Assembly: GCA_030278955.1 (NCBI GenBank) | Contig: JAOANR010000005.1 | Span: 5,933,431-5,997,430, forward strand | DNA: 64,000 nucleotides | Direction of reading: 5' to 3' | From: Hygrophila difformis | Lineage: Eukaryota > Streptophyta > Magnoliopsida > Lamiales > Acanthaceae | Shown: positions 1 to 11,549 of the stretch, piece after piece | Position numbering within the stretch: the first letter of the stretch is position 1 | Layout of the letters: each line of letters starts with the position of its first letter | Program-made: the position numbers and the translations under genes | Notes under the pieces: generated by a model | Databases searched by the model: none | Told to the model about the DNA's origin: nothing | What the model saw: only the letters and a program-made list of their open reading frames with translations

Positions 1-244
1 GTCATATATATTGCCTTTAGTTTATGCTTCCGCGTGAGAAAGAACAATGACTCTGGTATTAAGTACTTTAAATTTTCTTATGTCTATATTTTATAAAATT
101 GGCAATTATTTTTAAAGTTCATACTACAAAAATTTATATTTAGCCGTAGCACTTGTCAATTAAGTTAGCCAAAGGGCGAGCCTGACTGACAAGTGTGGCG
201 GTAACATTCTGAAACCTTATGAGGATGAATTTCGGGGTGTTACA
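1..244 (+). repeat. A1 5' LTR, last 244 bp
   Basis: The sequence matches the end of the complete A-family LTR at 28436-31509 (from about 31266 on). It ends in GGGGTGTTACA at 244, directly before the primer binding site. It carries the stretch GTGTGGCGGTAACAT, which recurs with small changes near the 3' LTR end of all families in the window (B, C, D, E). The start of this LTR lies outside the window. Confidence 0.92.
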
Positions 245-247
245 GAG

Positions 248-259
248 TGGTATCAGAGC
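248..259 (+). other. A1 primer binding site (tRNA-iMet)
   Basis: TGGTATCAGAGC begins three bases after the LTR end. It is the standard complement of the 3' end of plant initiator tRNA-Met and primes minus-strand cDNA synthesis. Confidence 0.92.
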
Positions 260-937
260 GTATTTTTAAACTCTAAGTATTTGTAAACTGTTAAATATAG
301 AACTGCATGAGCTGATTCTGTCTAAGGAGTCTGGTTTTTAAAGATTGCCCGTCAGCCGGTGGCTCTACCAGTCTTTCCTGGGAATCAACTTTGTAGCTCT
401 ATATTTTAACTAGTTGGCAAATTACTTAGAAGGCGGTACCCTCTAATCTTAGCATTTCTTGGTTAAGTTAGCAACAAGGCGAGCTTGACTAAGGGATGCG
501 ACAGTTTAACTCCGGTTTATGGATAAAAAAAAAGGTCCATTTTGAGAAAGAAATATGCAAAATATTTTTCAAAGGCCCATATGGGCTATGTTAAATTTTG
601 AAATTTTGAAATTATTTTTGGGGTGGGGACATATGCATTCATGAGCATGCATCATTTTTTATAAAATTTTTTTTAAAAAAAATATATATTGTTATGATAT
701 ACTAAGTCATTTGACCTTATTATAAGTGCTCTTTTTAAATTCTCTATCTTGTAATATTCTCTAGATTTATGAAATAAATCTTGTTATTTCATTCCTTCTG
801 GTTAATCTCTAAATAAAGTCATACTCCTAACTTAGACATTTCTGCGTTAACTCATCCTTATACTATGACCTAACGAGTTTTAGGACATAATCATCCCTTA
901 GACTTGAACTCACTCTTGCTTAACCATCCTTAGCAGA
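260..937 (+). other. A1 untranslated leader
   Basis: This stretch lies between the PBS and the gag start and holds no gene. It contains a perfect 12-bp palindrome GCCCATATGGGC (575-586) and a hairpin with ATGCAT arms near 634-653. Both are kept in copies A5 and A3, so they are candidates for RNA dimer-initiation or packaging structure (inference). An A/T-rich run lies near 656-690. Confidence 0.6.
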
Positions 938-1660
938 ATGGCACCCCGTGCAAAGACTAGAAAAACCCTCCGAAGTGTTAATGCCCTCAACCACATGGAG
1001 CCACACCAAAATCCGAACATGACTAACCACGAAGTGCCAGCAGCACCGGGTGTATCCAATCAACAAGCTGTACCACCTGCACACAACATATATCACCCTG
1101 ACATCACCAACAATCAGGGCGTTGGACACAACATGGTACCTCCTAATCAGGGAGCACCCAACAACCAAACCCCTCAGAATCGAAACACGCCAAACTCGCT
1201 TGACAATGATCGCCTAAGGATCATTGAGCAAATGCTCATTGCCTTGGGTCAGGGTCAAATTAATCAAGCCACAGCAGCTGTGCCGCCACCTCAAGCCCAG
1301 CTCAATCACCTAGCAGTGGTGAACCAATACAGACCACCTCGTTATGATGGGCAGGAGGACCCTACTAAATTGGAGGATTGGATAAAAAGTTTCAACAAGC
1401 TACTCGAAGCGACTCGTTGCCCAGATGAGCAGAAGATTACTGTAGCCTCGTACTTTTTAGGAGGTGATGCAGATGACTGGTGGCAGTTACAGAAGAGAGA
1501 GCTAGATGATGATGAGGAGTATACATGGGAAAACTTTACAGAAGCTCTAAGAGAAAGGTTTTACCCGATGAGTACCAAAGCAGCAATGTATGAAGAGTTT
1601 CTATCGTTACGACAAGGAGCACAATCTGTACAAGAATATATGTCAGATTCAAGGAGTTAG
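938..1660 (+). pseudogene. A1 gag, N-terminal part (frameshifted)
   Basis: This is the capsid part of the structural polyprotein. The start MAPRAKTRK is shared by copies A1, A5 and A3 and is the first ATG after the leader. Residues 1-110 are rich in N, P and Q. From about residue 130 comes the retrotransposon gag domain ([18 protein letters not shown], then GGDADDWW). Near 1640 one C is missing compared with the intact copies (GAATATATG for GAATACTATG). The frame shifts and stops at 1658-1660; the coding sequence continues in the next frame. This is a mutation, not programmed frameshifting, because other copies are open through the site. Confidence 0.88.
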
Positions 1661-1743
1661 TCAGATTTGCTCCTAATTTAGTCTCCACCGATGCCGAGAA
1701 GGCACAGAAGTTCGAAATTGGATTAAACCTCTCCATTAGAGAA

Positions 1744-4434
1744 GTGGTGGCTGGAGTTCAGTATCCTACCCTCCAAGCGATCTACGATCGAGCTGTCGCA
1801 GTTTCTCGTGTACAACAGATGAAGAGAAAAGCCGGGGAGTCTAGCCGCGGGTTCCAAGGACAGGACAAGAGGATTCGGGACAACCGAGGAAGCAGCAGCA
1901 ACAACAACCACCTCAGCAACAATAAAGGCAATATTCGAGGTGGGCAGAATCGACCCGTCCAGGGAAACAAAGGAGGGGGCAACAATGGTACTAGAAACCA
2001 TGAAGGGTACATACCACAATGCCCAAAATGCAACAAGCCCCACTTGGCCAGGGGATGCCCCAAGCCGGGTACATGTTATAGATGTGGCCGAGAAGGTCAT
2101 ATGAGGAAGGAGTGTAAGACCCGAATTGAAAATATTACAAAAAGAGATGACCTTATCAATATCCCCACTCAGCCAAATAATCAGGATGTGCAAAACGGAA
2201 ATAATCAAGGACAGAGGCCTCAGCAAAATAGAAACCAACAAGGGAACCATGGAGCACCTATAGGGCGGCTCAATGTTATTAATCAGGCAGATCTTTCAAC
2301 TCAAGGGGATGTGATAACAGGTACATTTACGGCTTTAAGTGTGCCTGTTAAGGTTTTATTCGATTCTGGAGCAAGTTGTTCGTTTATCTCTTCTAGAATC
2401 TTGCCTGAATTAGAGATGCCAAAACCTAAAATGATTAACTTAGGAATTCAGTTGCCTTCGGGAAAAATTGTATCGTGCACCAAACGATACGATGGGATTC
2501 CTATAGTCATTAAGAACCTTGAGTTCTATGCAAACTTAGTAGAATTTGACCTTAAAGATTTTGATATTATATTGGGAATGGATTGGCTTACCCAATATAA
2601 AGCTGTAATTGAGTGTCAGAAACACAAAATTACACTGTCTAAGACGAGAGGCAAAAAGGTCAACTACTATGTCCAACTCCCCAAACGTAAGACTAAGGTA
2701 GTAAATGCCTTAAAATTTTATAGTCTTATGCAGAAAGGATATATGCTTTATGCATGCTATATCCATAACCTCAAGTTAAAGGAGAATAAAATTGATGACA
2801 TTCCAGTAGTGAGGGAGTATCCAGATGTATTCCCAGAAGAAATTCCTGGAATGCCTCCAGAACGTGAAGTCGAGTTTACAATCGATCTACTTCCCGGAAC
2901 AGAACCTGTATCAAAAGCTCCTTATCGCATGGCAACCCTAGAAATGAATGAACTCAAGGAGCAACTTGAGGAATTATTACAAAAGGGGTATATACGACCT
3001 AGCACGTCGCCGTGGGGAGCACCAGTCTTATTCGTCAAGAAGAAAGATGGAGGGTTACGTCTTTGTATCGATTATAGAGGTTTAAATCAGGTAACGGTTA
3101 AAAACAAATACCCGTTACCTAGGATTGATGACCTTTTCGATCAACTTAAAGGTGCAACGGTATTCTCCAAGATAGATTTGCGATCCGGTTATAATCAACT
3201 GCGAATCGCTGAAAAGGATATTCCGAAAACTGCTTTCAGGACACGTTATGGACATTACGAATTTACAGTGATGTCCTTTGGGCTAACAAATGCCCCAGCA
3301 GTATTCATGAATCTCATGAATGATGTGTTTCGAGAATTGTTAGATCAATGTGTAGTCATTTTCATCGACGACATCTTGATCTATTCAAAGAGCAATGAAG
3401 AACATGAGCAACACTTGCATCAGGTGCTAGAGACATTAAGGAAACACCAACTCTATGCCAAGTTGTCCAAGTGTGACTTTTGGCTAGAAAAAGTAGGATT
3501 TTTAGGCCACGTTGTATCAGCTGATGGAGTTTCTGTTGACCCAGCAAAAATATCAGCAATCACCGAGTGGCCTACGCCTACTAATCAAACAGAAGTGAGA
3601 AGTTTTCTTGCACTGGCTGGATATTACAGGAGGTTCGTCAAGGACTTTTCCAAAGTTGCACGACCTCTGACTCAACTTTTGAAGAAAGGCTTGAAGTATG
3701 AATGGACAGAAAAGTGTGAATCATCATTTCAAGAGTTAAAGAAACGCCTCACAACAGCACCAATTTTAACATTGCCAACAGAGAATGGAGATTTTGAAGT
3801 GTATAGTGACGCTTCAAAAGAGGGGCTAGGGTGTGTTTTAATGCAACAACAACAAGTCATTGCATATGCATCACGACAATTGAAGCCTCATGAGGAGAAT
3901 TATCCGACGCACGACCTAGAATTAGCAGCGGTAGTGTTCGCATTAAAGATTTGGCGACACTACTTGTACGGACGAACTTGTCGGATATTCACCGACCACA
4001 AGAGCCTTAAGTACATATTTACTCAGAAGGAGTTAAACATGAGGCAACGCAGATGGTTAGAGTTGATCAAGGATTATGATTTGGACATCGCCTACCATGA
4101 AGGGAAAGCTAATGTGGTCGCAGATGCGTTTAGCCGCAAGACTCGACACGTGGCAAATACTCTTATCTTACCTTCGAAACTGTATCTGGACTTGGTCAAG
4201 GTAGATACGGAGCTAGTCCATTATGGAACTGTGGAAAATGTCATTAATGCTATGACCATTGAATCTACGGTATTTGATGAAATACGCAGTGCTCAACCAG
4301 GCGACATAAAGCTTGAAAGGATCAAGAAGAAGGTTGCTGAAGGAAAAGCAATTGGTTTTGCAATCCATGAGGATGGAAGCATTTGCTTCAAAGGAAGATG
4401 GTGCGTACCGCATAAATGCGTAGAGCTAAAATGA
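1744..4434 (+). pseudogene. A1 gag C-terminus, protease, RT, RNase H
   Basis: This continues gag-pol in the frame after the 1-bp deletion. 1744 is just the first ATG; homology begins near 1642. It encodes the zinc knuckle [14 protein letters not shown] (2073-2114), preceded by a degenerate [13 protein letters not shown]. The aspartic protease has the active site DSG at 2361-2369. The reverse transcriptase has [15 protein letters not shown] and the catalytic FIDD at 3361-3372. RNase H follows ([35 protein letters not shown]). It ends at a TGA (4432-4434) where sister copies have CGA; the frame resumes unchanged at 4435. Other private changes are FLALAGYY for FLGLAGYY and AFSRK for ALSRK. Confidence 0.9.
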
Positions 4435-4440
4435 AGATTA

Positions 4441-5727
4441 ATGGAAGAAGGCCACAACACCCCATATTCAGTACATCCAGGGGGTGATAAGCTTTATAAG
4501 GATTTAAAGAAGGTTTATTGGTGGCCAAGGATGAAGAATGAGGTTGTTGAGTTTGTGGCTAGATGTTTAACCTGTCAAAAGGTTAAAGCAGTACGTCAGA
4601 AGCCCTTAGGACTCATGAAACCATTGGAAATCCCGAGTTGGAAATGGGATAGTATATCAATGGATTTTGTTTCAGGACTACCACGATCACCAAAAGGAAT
4701 GAATAAAATTTGGGTAATTGTTGATAGATTGACAAAGATTGCGATCTTCATACCAATGAAGGATACATGGTCTATGGATCAATTAGCAAGAGCATATATC
4801 AATAACGTGGTTCGACGACATGGAGTACCACATGATATAATCTCTGATAGAGACAGCAGATTTGTCTCTCATTTTTGGACCAAGCTGCAAGAAGCTCTTG
4901 GTACCCAAATTAAAATGAGCACCGCTTTTCACCCGATGACGGATGGACAAACAGAAAGGACAATCCAAACACTGGAGGACATGCTGAGAGCATGCGTTCT
5001 TGAATTTAAAGGAAGTTGGGAAAGGCATCTACCTTTGATAGAGTTCTCTTACAATAACAGCTATCATGCTAGTATAGGTATGGCACCGTTTGAGGCACTC
5101 TATGGACGCAAGTGCCGAAGCCCATTATGTTGGGAAAAATGTGATAAATCTATTGTGGTTGGGCCGCAACTCATTGAAGACATGACCCAAAAGATCAAGA
5201 TGATCCAAGGGAAAATGAAGGCAGCACAAGATCGACAGAAAAGTTATGCCGATGTTAGGCGACAAGACCTAGAATTTCAAGTTGGAGATAAGGTTATGCT
5301 GAAAATATCACCTATGAAAGGAGTGATGCGTTTTGGAAAGCGAGGAAAGTTAAGTCCTCGATATATTGGACCGTATGACATTCTGGAACGAGTCGGAACC
5401 CTGGCATACAGACTAGCCCTACCGCCACAACTATCTCGAGTGCACAATGTGTTCCATGTTTCACAGTTAAAGAAATATGTGCGTGACCCAACCCATGTAC
5501 TTCAACAAGAAGTAATTGAACTCAAAGAAGATCTAACTTATGAAGAGTATCCAATCCAAATACTCGATATCAAAGAAAGAACGACAAGGAACAAGACCAC
5601 CCGGATTGTTGAAGTACTTTGGTCCAATCATGGTACGGAAGAAGCAACATGGGAACTAGAGGATGATGTGAAGCAACGCTACCCCAATCTCTTTTTAAAC
5701 GACCAAATAACAGTTATGGGGACATAA
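4441..5727 (+). pseudogene. A1 integrase with chromodomain (after a stop)
   Basis: This is the same frame as the preceding part, separated from it only by the TGA. It has an HHCC zinc-binding N-terminus ([19 protein letters not shown]), the DDE catalytic core ([24 protein letters not shown]) and a GPY/F-like segment ([21 protein letters not shown]). The C-terminal chromodomain ([11 protein letters not shown] to [18 protein letters not shown]) is the module chromoviruses use to target chromatin. The stop codon at 5725-5727 lies inside the hairpin at 5711-5730. Without an upstream start it would be made only by read-through or internal initiation. Confidence 0.9.
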
Positions 5728-5750
5728 CTGTAGGCTTAAGGGGAGGAGGA
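5711..5750 (+). other. A1 hairpin 1 and polypurine tract 1
   Basis: CAGTTATGGGGACATAACTG is a perfect inverted repeat (8-bp arms, GGGA loop). It overlaps the pol stop. AAGGGGAGGAGGA (5738-5750) follows, then TGTAACCACCC, an LTR-start-like sequence, at 5751. The same layout is kept in all copies with this end. It is a candidate plus-strand primer site additional to the one at 5891. Confidence 0.7.
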
Positions 5751-5865
5751 TGTAACCACCCGACACAATCTTGATAGGGTATGTTCAAAATCTCCTATTT
5801 TTTTCTTTTCCATTAACTTTTATCTTATATTCCGCATATTAGATTGCCATAGTATTTTTCATTAA

Positions 5866-5903
5866 AACTTCGAGGACGAAGTTGATTCTTAAGGAGGGTG
5901 GAT
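5866..5903 (+). other. A1 hairpin 2 and polypurine tract 2 (main PPT)
   Basis: AACTTCGAGGACGAAGTT (5866-5883) is a perfect 7-bp stem with an AGGA loop. The purine tract AAGGAGGGTGGA (from 5891) follows, ending next to TGTAATACC at 5904. The position directly before the 3' LTR makes it the expected plus-strand primer. The interval 5751-5865 between the two modules holds no gene. Confidence 0.85.
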
Positions 5904-7232
5904 TGTAATACCATAGAAATTACCCGAAATAATTGTAATTCACTAAAGAGACTTTTATTAAATATTTAATCACTTGCTTAAAGAATTAGTATATTGTTTT
6001 TTTCTACAAAACAACACTTGAAAAACTATATATGTAAATTTGTCTTTTCCAAAAGAAATATGAATTTCAATATCAAGGGTAATAGAATTATATAGTTTTT
6101 AAATCTATTGTTTAAATTATATATATAAGTTTTTATATATATACACTTTGGTCTTGAAAATTTTTATGAGGATAGTATGTGAATATTTTAAGTACTTTGG
6201 TATTCATTATGGAATAAATTTTTATAAAAATAAAAGTATGAGTTTTTATGTGAATCTATGAGAATTAACTTTTATATATAAGAAAATATATTCATAGATT
6301 ATAATTTTTATTTGATGATGACATGAAGACTTTGTGGTTTGAGTATTGTTATGAATAAAATAAAACCATGCAAGTATATTATTATTATCTTTTTGAAAGC
6401 ACATTAATATAAATACAATACTTGAAATAAATAAATAAATATTATATTATCATATCTAACTCATTGAGTATAAATGCATGCCACTAAATAATGGCAAGAA
6501 TAATGATTTTTGTAGACAAGCTAATACTTCAATCATTTTCATGATACACTACTTACACAAATATAAGGTTAAAAGCAATTGCAAGAAATTTTTCTTCGTA
6601 AACAAATAGATGAGAAATCCACATGATTAACAAGTGTCTTGGATGAATGACTAGCAAAGAAAGGTGATCAATTATCTCTTGAACCCACCAAGATTAATAG
6701 CCTCCATAATAGGCAAACCATTATGTTAATAGACAACATGATGGACAAAATTAATAGCCTTCCAAATTAATAGCCTCTTTGTTAAGCTATAAGGACCAAA
6801 TGAGTGGATACAAATACTCAAACCATTATTGCTGAAGACACACTTAATTGGATGATTGGTGAGGTTGTAATCACTCTCACAATGTGTCATGTTCAATTGT
6901 TCAAATCTTAGCCTATAAATAGAGGGAGTTTCTAGCCTTCAAACACACCAATCTCATCCATCTCGTTAGCCAAATTCACTACCCATTTTATTCTTCAAAG
7001 TTCTCCCACATAGTGAGCATATCTTAAGGATTGTGGAGTCTTGTAGGCTTGGCAACCTTCATCATTCTAAGAGTTTTAACTCTTCTCAACACTTGGTTAG
7101 TAAGATATCCTCCTTGTAAACTTGTATCTTAGAGATCTAAATCTTTTATTTTTACACTATATATTGATTTTCCTCTATTTGTCAAATTTCAGCGAAACCC
7201 GTAATTTGTGGTGCGAATCTTGTGTTATAACG
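5904..7232 (+). repeat. A1 3' LTR, truncated (subtype alpha)
   Basis: It starts TGTAATACCATAGAAATTAC and matches 28436-29768 of the complete LTR closely. It carries U3 and the start of R, then stops after GTTATAACGG, just before the splice-donor-like site. About 1.7 kb of LTR is missing. What follows (7233-7245) is a short filler that resembles LTR sequence near 7093, then an inverted A2 LTR. It contains no gene. Confidence 0.9.
6914..6922 (+). promoter_or_regulatory. TATA box of A1 3' LTR
   Basis: TATAAATAG lies about 1.0 kb into the LTR. It is kept at the same place in the other A LTRs (29448, 36403, and inverted at 8505 and 40471). Transcription would start roughly 30 bp downstream. Confidence 0.7.
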
Positions 7233-7245
7233 GATTGGTTAGTAA

Positions 7246-9461
7246 GAACATTAGCCCTCTATCAAGTATGGCATCTTACTCAAGTTAATAGTGCACAATG
7301 GATTTAAAAGAGTTTTTCACAATTTTTCCACATAATATCCCCTTTAAAAGAGTTTTCAACAATTTCACGGGAGTAACCTCATAACAAGGGCATTCAATAA
7401 TGTCAAATATCATTTCAACATTTAACTCCCATATCAATATCTCATAGATATGAAAATATCATTTCATGGATCTCAAAATCCAACAATTTCTCATTTGGAC
7501 CAAAAATCAAGTCCAATGTCGCAGTTTACGCCCAGTCAGTTTAAAAATTCATATGTAAGGCGATTGCTTTGAAATTTAAACTGTAGATACTCAACACATA
7601 GTTAAACAAGTTTCATGTTTTACACTTTTCAAAATAAGGTATGGAAATAGTTCAAAAATTGAGTTCTTTTCAGAACATGTATTCTGTCAGAAATTCAATG
7701 GTGACTATAATTTTCAACAGGTTTTAAAAATAGTAGTTTGCGACCAAAAATTCTAAAATTTTACTACAAGGTAGATAACATATAGATAAATATTTTTCAT
7801 GAATAAACCATTTAGGTTTGAAACACTTAAGACCTTCAAAAATGAGGATTTCAGAAACACTATCATTTCTTAGATTTCAACAAAAAGAGATTTCGAGCTT
7901 TCGATAAAGCGGATCCCATAACTTTTTCATATGAGTTCTAAAAATTATAAAAGTTTCCAGAAATATACTCAACTCAATAAGGAACAAGTTTTATGAAGGA
8001 ACCTTTGAGGTATAATGAACCAAAATATTTTAAAAAGATGGATCATTACGTAAATGAAAAACGGACAGATTTTGGTATAATGAGGGAATTCTAATTTTGT
8101 ACTCTTAAAACATGGATGAGGATCTCCAAACTTAAAGAGAGAGTGTTAACTTACAGAATAGATGTATAAGACCAAGGAGATTCAAAGATAATGGCCGTTA
8201 TAACACAAGATTCGCACCACAAATTACGGGTTTCGTTGAAATTCGACAAATAGAGGGAAATCAATTTATAGTATAAAAATAAAAGATTTAGATCTCTAAG
8301 ATACAAGTTTCAAGGATGATATCTTACTAACCAAGTGTTGAGAAGAATTAGAACTCTTAGAATGATGAAGGTTGCCAAGCCTACAAGACTCCACATTCCT
8401 TAAGATATGCTCACTATGTGGGAGAACTTTGAAGAATAAAATGGGTAGTGAATTTGGCTAATGAGATGGATGAGATTGGTGTGTTTGAAGGCTAGAAACT
8501 CCCTCTATTTATAGGCTAAGATTTGAACAATTGAACATGACACATTGTGAGAGTGATTACAACCTCACCAATCATCCAATTAAGTGTGTCTTGAGCAATA
8601 ATGGTTAGAGTATTTGTATCCACTCATTTGGTCCTTATAGCCTAACAAAGAGGCTATTAATTTGGGAGGCTATTAATTTTGTCCATCATGTTGTCTATTA
8701 ACATAATGGTTTGCCTATTATGGAGGCTATTAATCTTGGTGGGTTCAAGAGATAATTGATCACCTTTCTTTGCTAGCCATTCATCCAAGACACTTGTTAA
8801 TCATGTTGATTTTTTTATCTATTTGTTTAGGAAGAAAATTTCTTGCAATTGCTTTTAACCTTATATTTGTGTAAGTAGTGTATCATGAAAATGATTGAAG
8901 TATTAGCTTGTCTAGAGAAATCATTATTCATGCCATTATTTAGTGGCATGCATTTATACTCAATGAGTTGGATATGATAATATAATATTTATTTATTTAT
9001 TTCAAGTATTGTATTTATATTAATGTGCTTTCAAAATAATAATATACTTGCATGGTTTTATTTTATTTACAACAATACTCAAACCACAAGGTCTTCATGT
9101 CATCATTAAATAAAAATTATAATCTATGAATATATTTACTTATATATAAAAGTTAATTCTCATAGATTCACATAAAAACTCATATTTTTATTTTTATAAA
9201 AATTTATTCCATAATGAATATTAAAATACTTAAAATATTCACATACTATCCTCATAATAATTTTCAAGGCCAATGTGTATATATATAAAAATTTATATAT
9301 ATAATTTAAAAAATAGATTTAAAAAATATTCCATAAACTATATAATTCTATTACCTTTGATATTGAAATTCATATTTCTTTTGGATAAGACAAATTTACA
9401 TATATAATTTTACAAGTGTTGTTTTGTAGAAAAAAATCAATATACTAATTCTTTAAGCAAG
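7246..9461 (-). repeat. A2 LTR fragment (subtype beta), inverted
   Basis: This is the reverse complement of most of an A-family LTR, from the middle of R to about 40 bp short of the LTR start. It is closer to the minus-strand LTR of A3 (38454-41557) than to the plus-strand LTRs; for example both share GCTAATGAGATGG where the plus copies imply GCTAACGAGATGG. A TATA box lies at 8505-8513 (minus). No gene. Confidence 0.88.
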
Positions 9462-9491
9462 GTCCATAAAATATTCACGTACAAGTAGTAC
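9462..9491. other. Junction filler in A2
   Basis: About 30 bp join the LTR fragment to pol. CGTACAAGTAGT matches a site in the RNase H region of pol (compare 43493-43504), so the filler is probably a templated patch copied during end joining. Confidence 0.5.
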
Positions 9492-9818
9492 TTAAAATTG
9501 GTGCTGTTGTGAGGCGTTTCTTTAACTCTTGAAATGATGATTCACACTTTTCTGTCCATTCATACTTCAAGCCTTTCTTCAAAAGTTGAGTCAGAGGTCG
9601 TGCAACTTTGGAAAAGTCCTTGACGAACCTCCTGTAATATCCAGCCAGTCCAAGAAAACTTCTCACTTCTGTTTGATTAGTAGGCGTAGGCCACTCGGTG
9701 ATTGCTGATATTTTTGCTGGGTCAACAGAAACTCCATCAGCTGATACAACGTGGCCTAAAAATCCTACTTTTTCTAGCCAAAAGTCACACTTGGACAACT
9801 TGGCATAGAGTTGGTGTT
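9492..9818 (-). pseudogene. A2 pol fragment (RT end to RNase H start)
   Basis: This short piece of pol encodes [20 protein letters not shown], then [15 protein letters not shown] and [10 protein letters not shown], that is the RT thumb and the connection to RNase H. It joins to the pol piece at 22317 once B is removed. The last five bases (9814-9818, GTGTT) are the target duplication of B. Confidence 0.88.
9814..9818. repeat. Target site duplication of B, left copy
   Basis: GTGTT flanks the left LTR and recurs at 22312-22316 after the right LTR. An uninterrupted A copy (A3 near 44015) has a single GTGTT here. Confidence 0.9.
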
Positions 9819-10402
9819 TGTAATACCCGAGGAATCAACATCAAATTTTAAAATCCGAAAGTTAAGAAATTTCGATTTATTTATCGAAATCGAATTAATT
9901 CCGAGAGAACGGAATTAAATATTTCGGATAATCGCGACTCGGGATAGATGTATCGAATTATCCCAACAATCTCGGATAATTCATATTATGATTTTTAAAA
10001 GATTAAAATCATAATATTATTTATAAAAAAAATGAAAAAAACGCGAGCAGGTGGCCGCGCGGTGCGCGCCACCAGCACGCCACCCTGCTGTTATGAACAA
10101 AGTCATAACGCCCATGCGTTTCTTGCCATGAATTCGGTGGTGGGCGATTCCAAACGACTCCAAATTGAATTTCAAGCATTGAGGGACGTTGTGGGGTGCT
10201 TGACAATGATTATTGGGTGCATTAAGACCCCAACAAATCAGTTATGAGGCTATATGATCACTTGAGGGAATCCTATGAAGTCATGTGGAGTAGTGGGGGT
10301 TTTGGATGAGGGTTGAGGGAGTTAAGTCAGGGGTTATGGAGCTAAATTCGTCCCCTCACATCCCTAGCATCCTATGACAGTCATTGGGCTATTCCCCACC
10401 TC

Positions 10403-10410
10403 TATAAATA
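10403..10410 (+). promoter_or_regulatory. TATA box of B 5' LTR
   Basis: TATAAATA is followed about 30 bp later by the presumed start. In the 3' LTR the same site reads TATATATA (from 20195), one of the few differences between the two LTRs. Confidence 0.65.
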
Positions 10411-11549
10411 CCCTAGTCATGCCTCCATTCCACCCATTTGCACTTAAGAAGTTTCATAGTGAGAGTGGTGAGAGTTCTTGAGTTGTGCTTCACTTGGCAG
10501 AGAGTTGGACGTGTTCAAGTGATCCAATCCATTCTTCTAAGGTTAGGTAAGAGTTCTACTTCATTCCATTGGTTTTAGATTCGAGTTTGTTTCCCTAGAA
10601 CTAAGAATTCTTTCGACAACTCCAAAATAGATTCAATCGGAGGGAGGTGTTGATTCGTGGGGCTGTTCCGGACGATCTCGGGGATTCTACCAAGGGGAAT
10701 TTCGATCCTAAACTCATCTCAAGTAAGTTAGTATTGTGCATGTCGATTTCTAGAGGTTTTGGTTGAGTATAACTCGAGATATTGGATCATCTCTCTTTCT
10801 TACAAAATCTGCCAAATAGGGTTTTCCTATGACCAATTTTATTGTTCTGTGATTTCGACCATGATCCAATCGTTTCTAGAAAATCTTTCCAAAATGAAAA
10901 ATGTTCCTAACATCCTAAATATGCTCTCTGTAAAGTTTTATAATTTTTGGACATGATTTGGTCATCGAAAGTTCATCTGATATTTTCTGCTGAAACTGTG
11001 ACAGATTAGTGCTTTCATGAACTTCGGTTTTGTTGTGTATATTTCATTGTCCTATAGTTGTTATCAGTGGTCAAACTCTTCATCAAACTTGTTCCATTAT
11101 GTGTCTAGATCATCCCTGTAAAATTTCATGATTTTTGGAGCATGTATAGAATTGATATGAATTTTTAAATGGACTGTGGTCGGATGAACAGTAGAGTTTT
11201 AACTCCTTAAGAAAGTTGGTTCTGAAATGATTTTTTTTTTGGCCACTTAGAGTCCGATTTTGAAGAAGCCTATTTCTATGAAAAATGCTTATTTTGATGT
11301 TTCCTAGCCACTGTAATATTTCCAGAATTTTTAAAATTATTTTACTGCATTTTTAAAGGCGATTTCAGAAACTGCTACAATGTCACTTTTGGTCGGTTAA
11401 TGCTATTTTGAATATTCGATGAACTAAGAGTCGATTGTTACTCGTTTTTGGATATATATGAAATCTGGATATGTGGAGATATTATGAAATGATAAAAATG
11501 TGGTTTTGAAACTTTGTAAGTTTTGATCGAGTGGGATGCCCAATGTTTT

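Larger units (their letters stand above)
1..7232 (+). mobile_element. Element A1, Ty3/gypsy chromovirus (Tekay/Del type), decayed
   Basis: The element reads LTR tail (1-244), PBS (248-259), leader, gag-pol (938-5727), two hairpin-polypurine modules, then the 5' part of the 3' LTR (5904-7232). The domain order gag, protease, RT, RNase H, integrase, chromodomain is that of Ty3/gypsy chromoviruses; the chromodomain and multi-kilobase LTRs fit the Tekay/Del clade. The 5' LTR is cut by the window edge. The 3' LTR is cut at about 7232, where an inverted LTR fragment of A2 follows. Coding damage is small: one 1-bp deletion in gag and one stop in pol. The reverse transcriptase has SGYNQ where A3 and A4 have SGYHQ. 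Confidence 0.93.

Noticed and set aside
1640..1745. Programmed gag-pol frameshift in A1
   Set aside because: A3 and A5 are open through the site in one frame; A1 simply lacks one base.
1723..2250. Long antisense frame (up to 175 codons) opposite the gag zinc-knuckle region, kept in several copies
   Set aside because: It is a shadow of the A/G-rich basic gag coding sequence; the sense frame has recognised domains.
4432..4434. Regulated read-through stop between RNase H and integrase
   Set aside because: Only A1 has it (CGA to TGA); sister copies are open, so it is a point mutation.
7122..7307. Small frame across the 7232 junction
   Set aside because: It spans two LTR fragments of opposite orientation and has no homology-like content.
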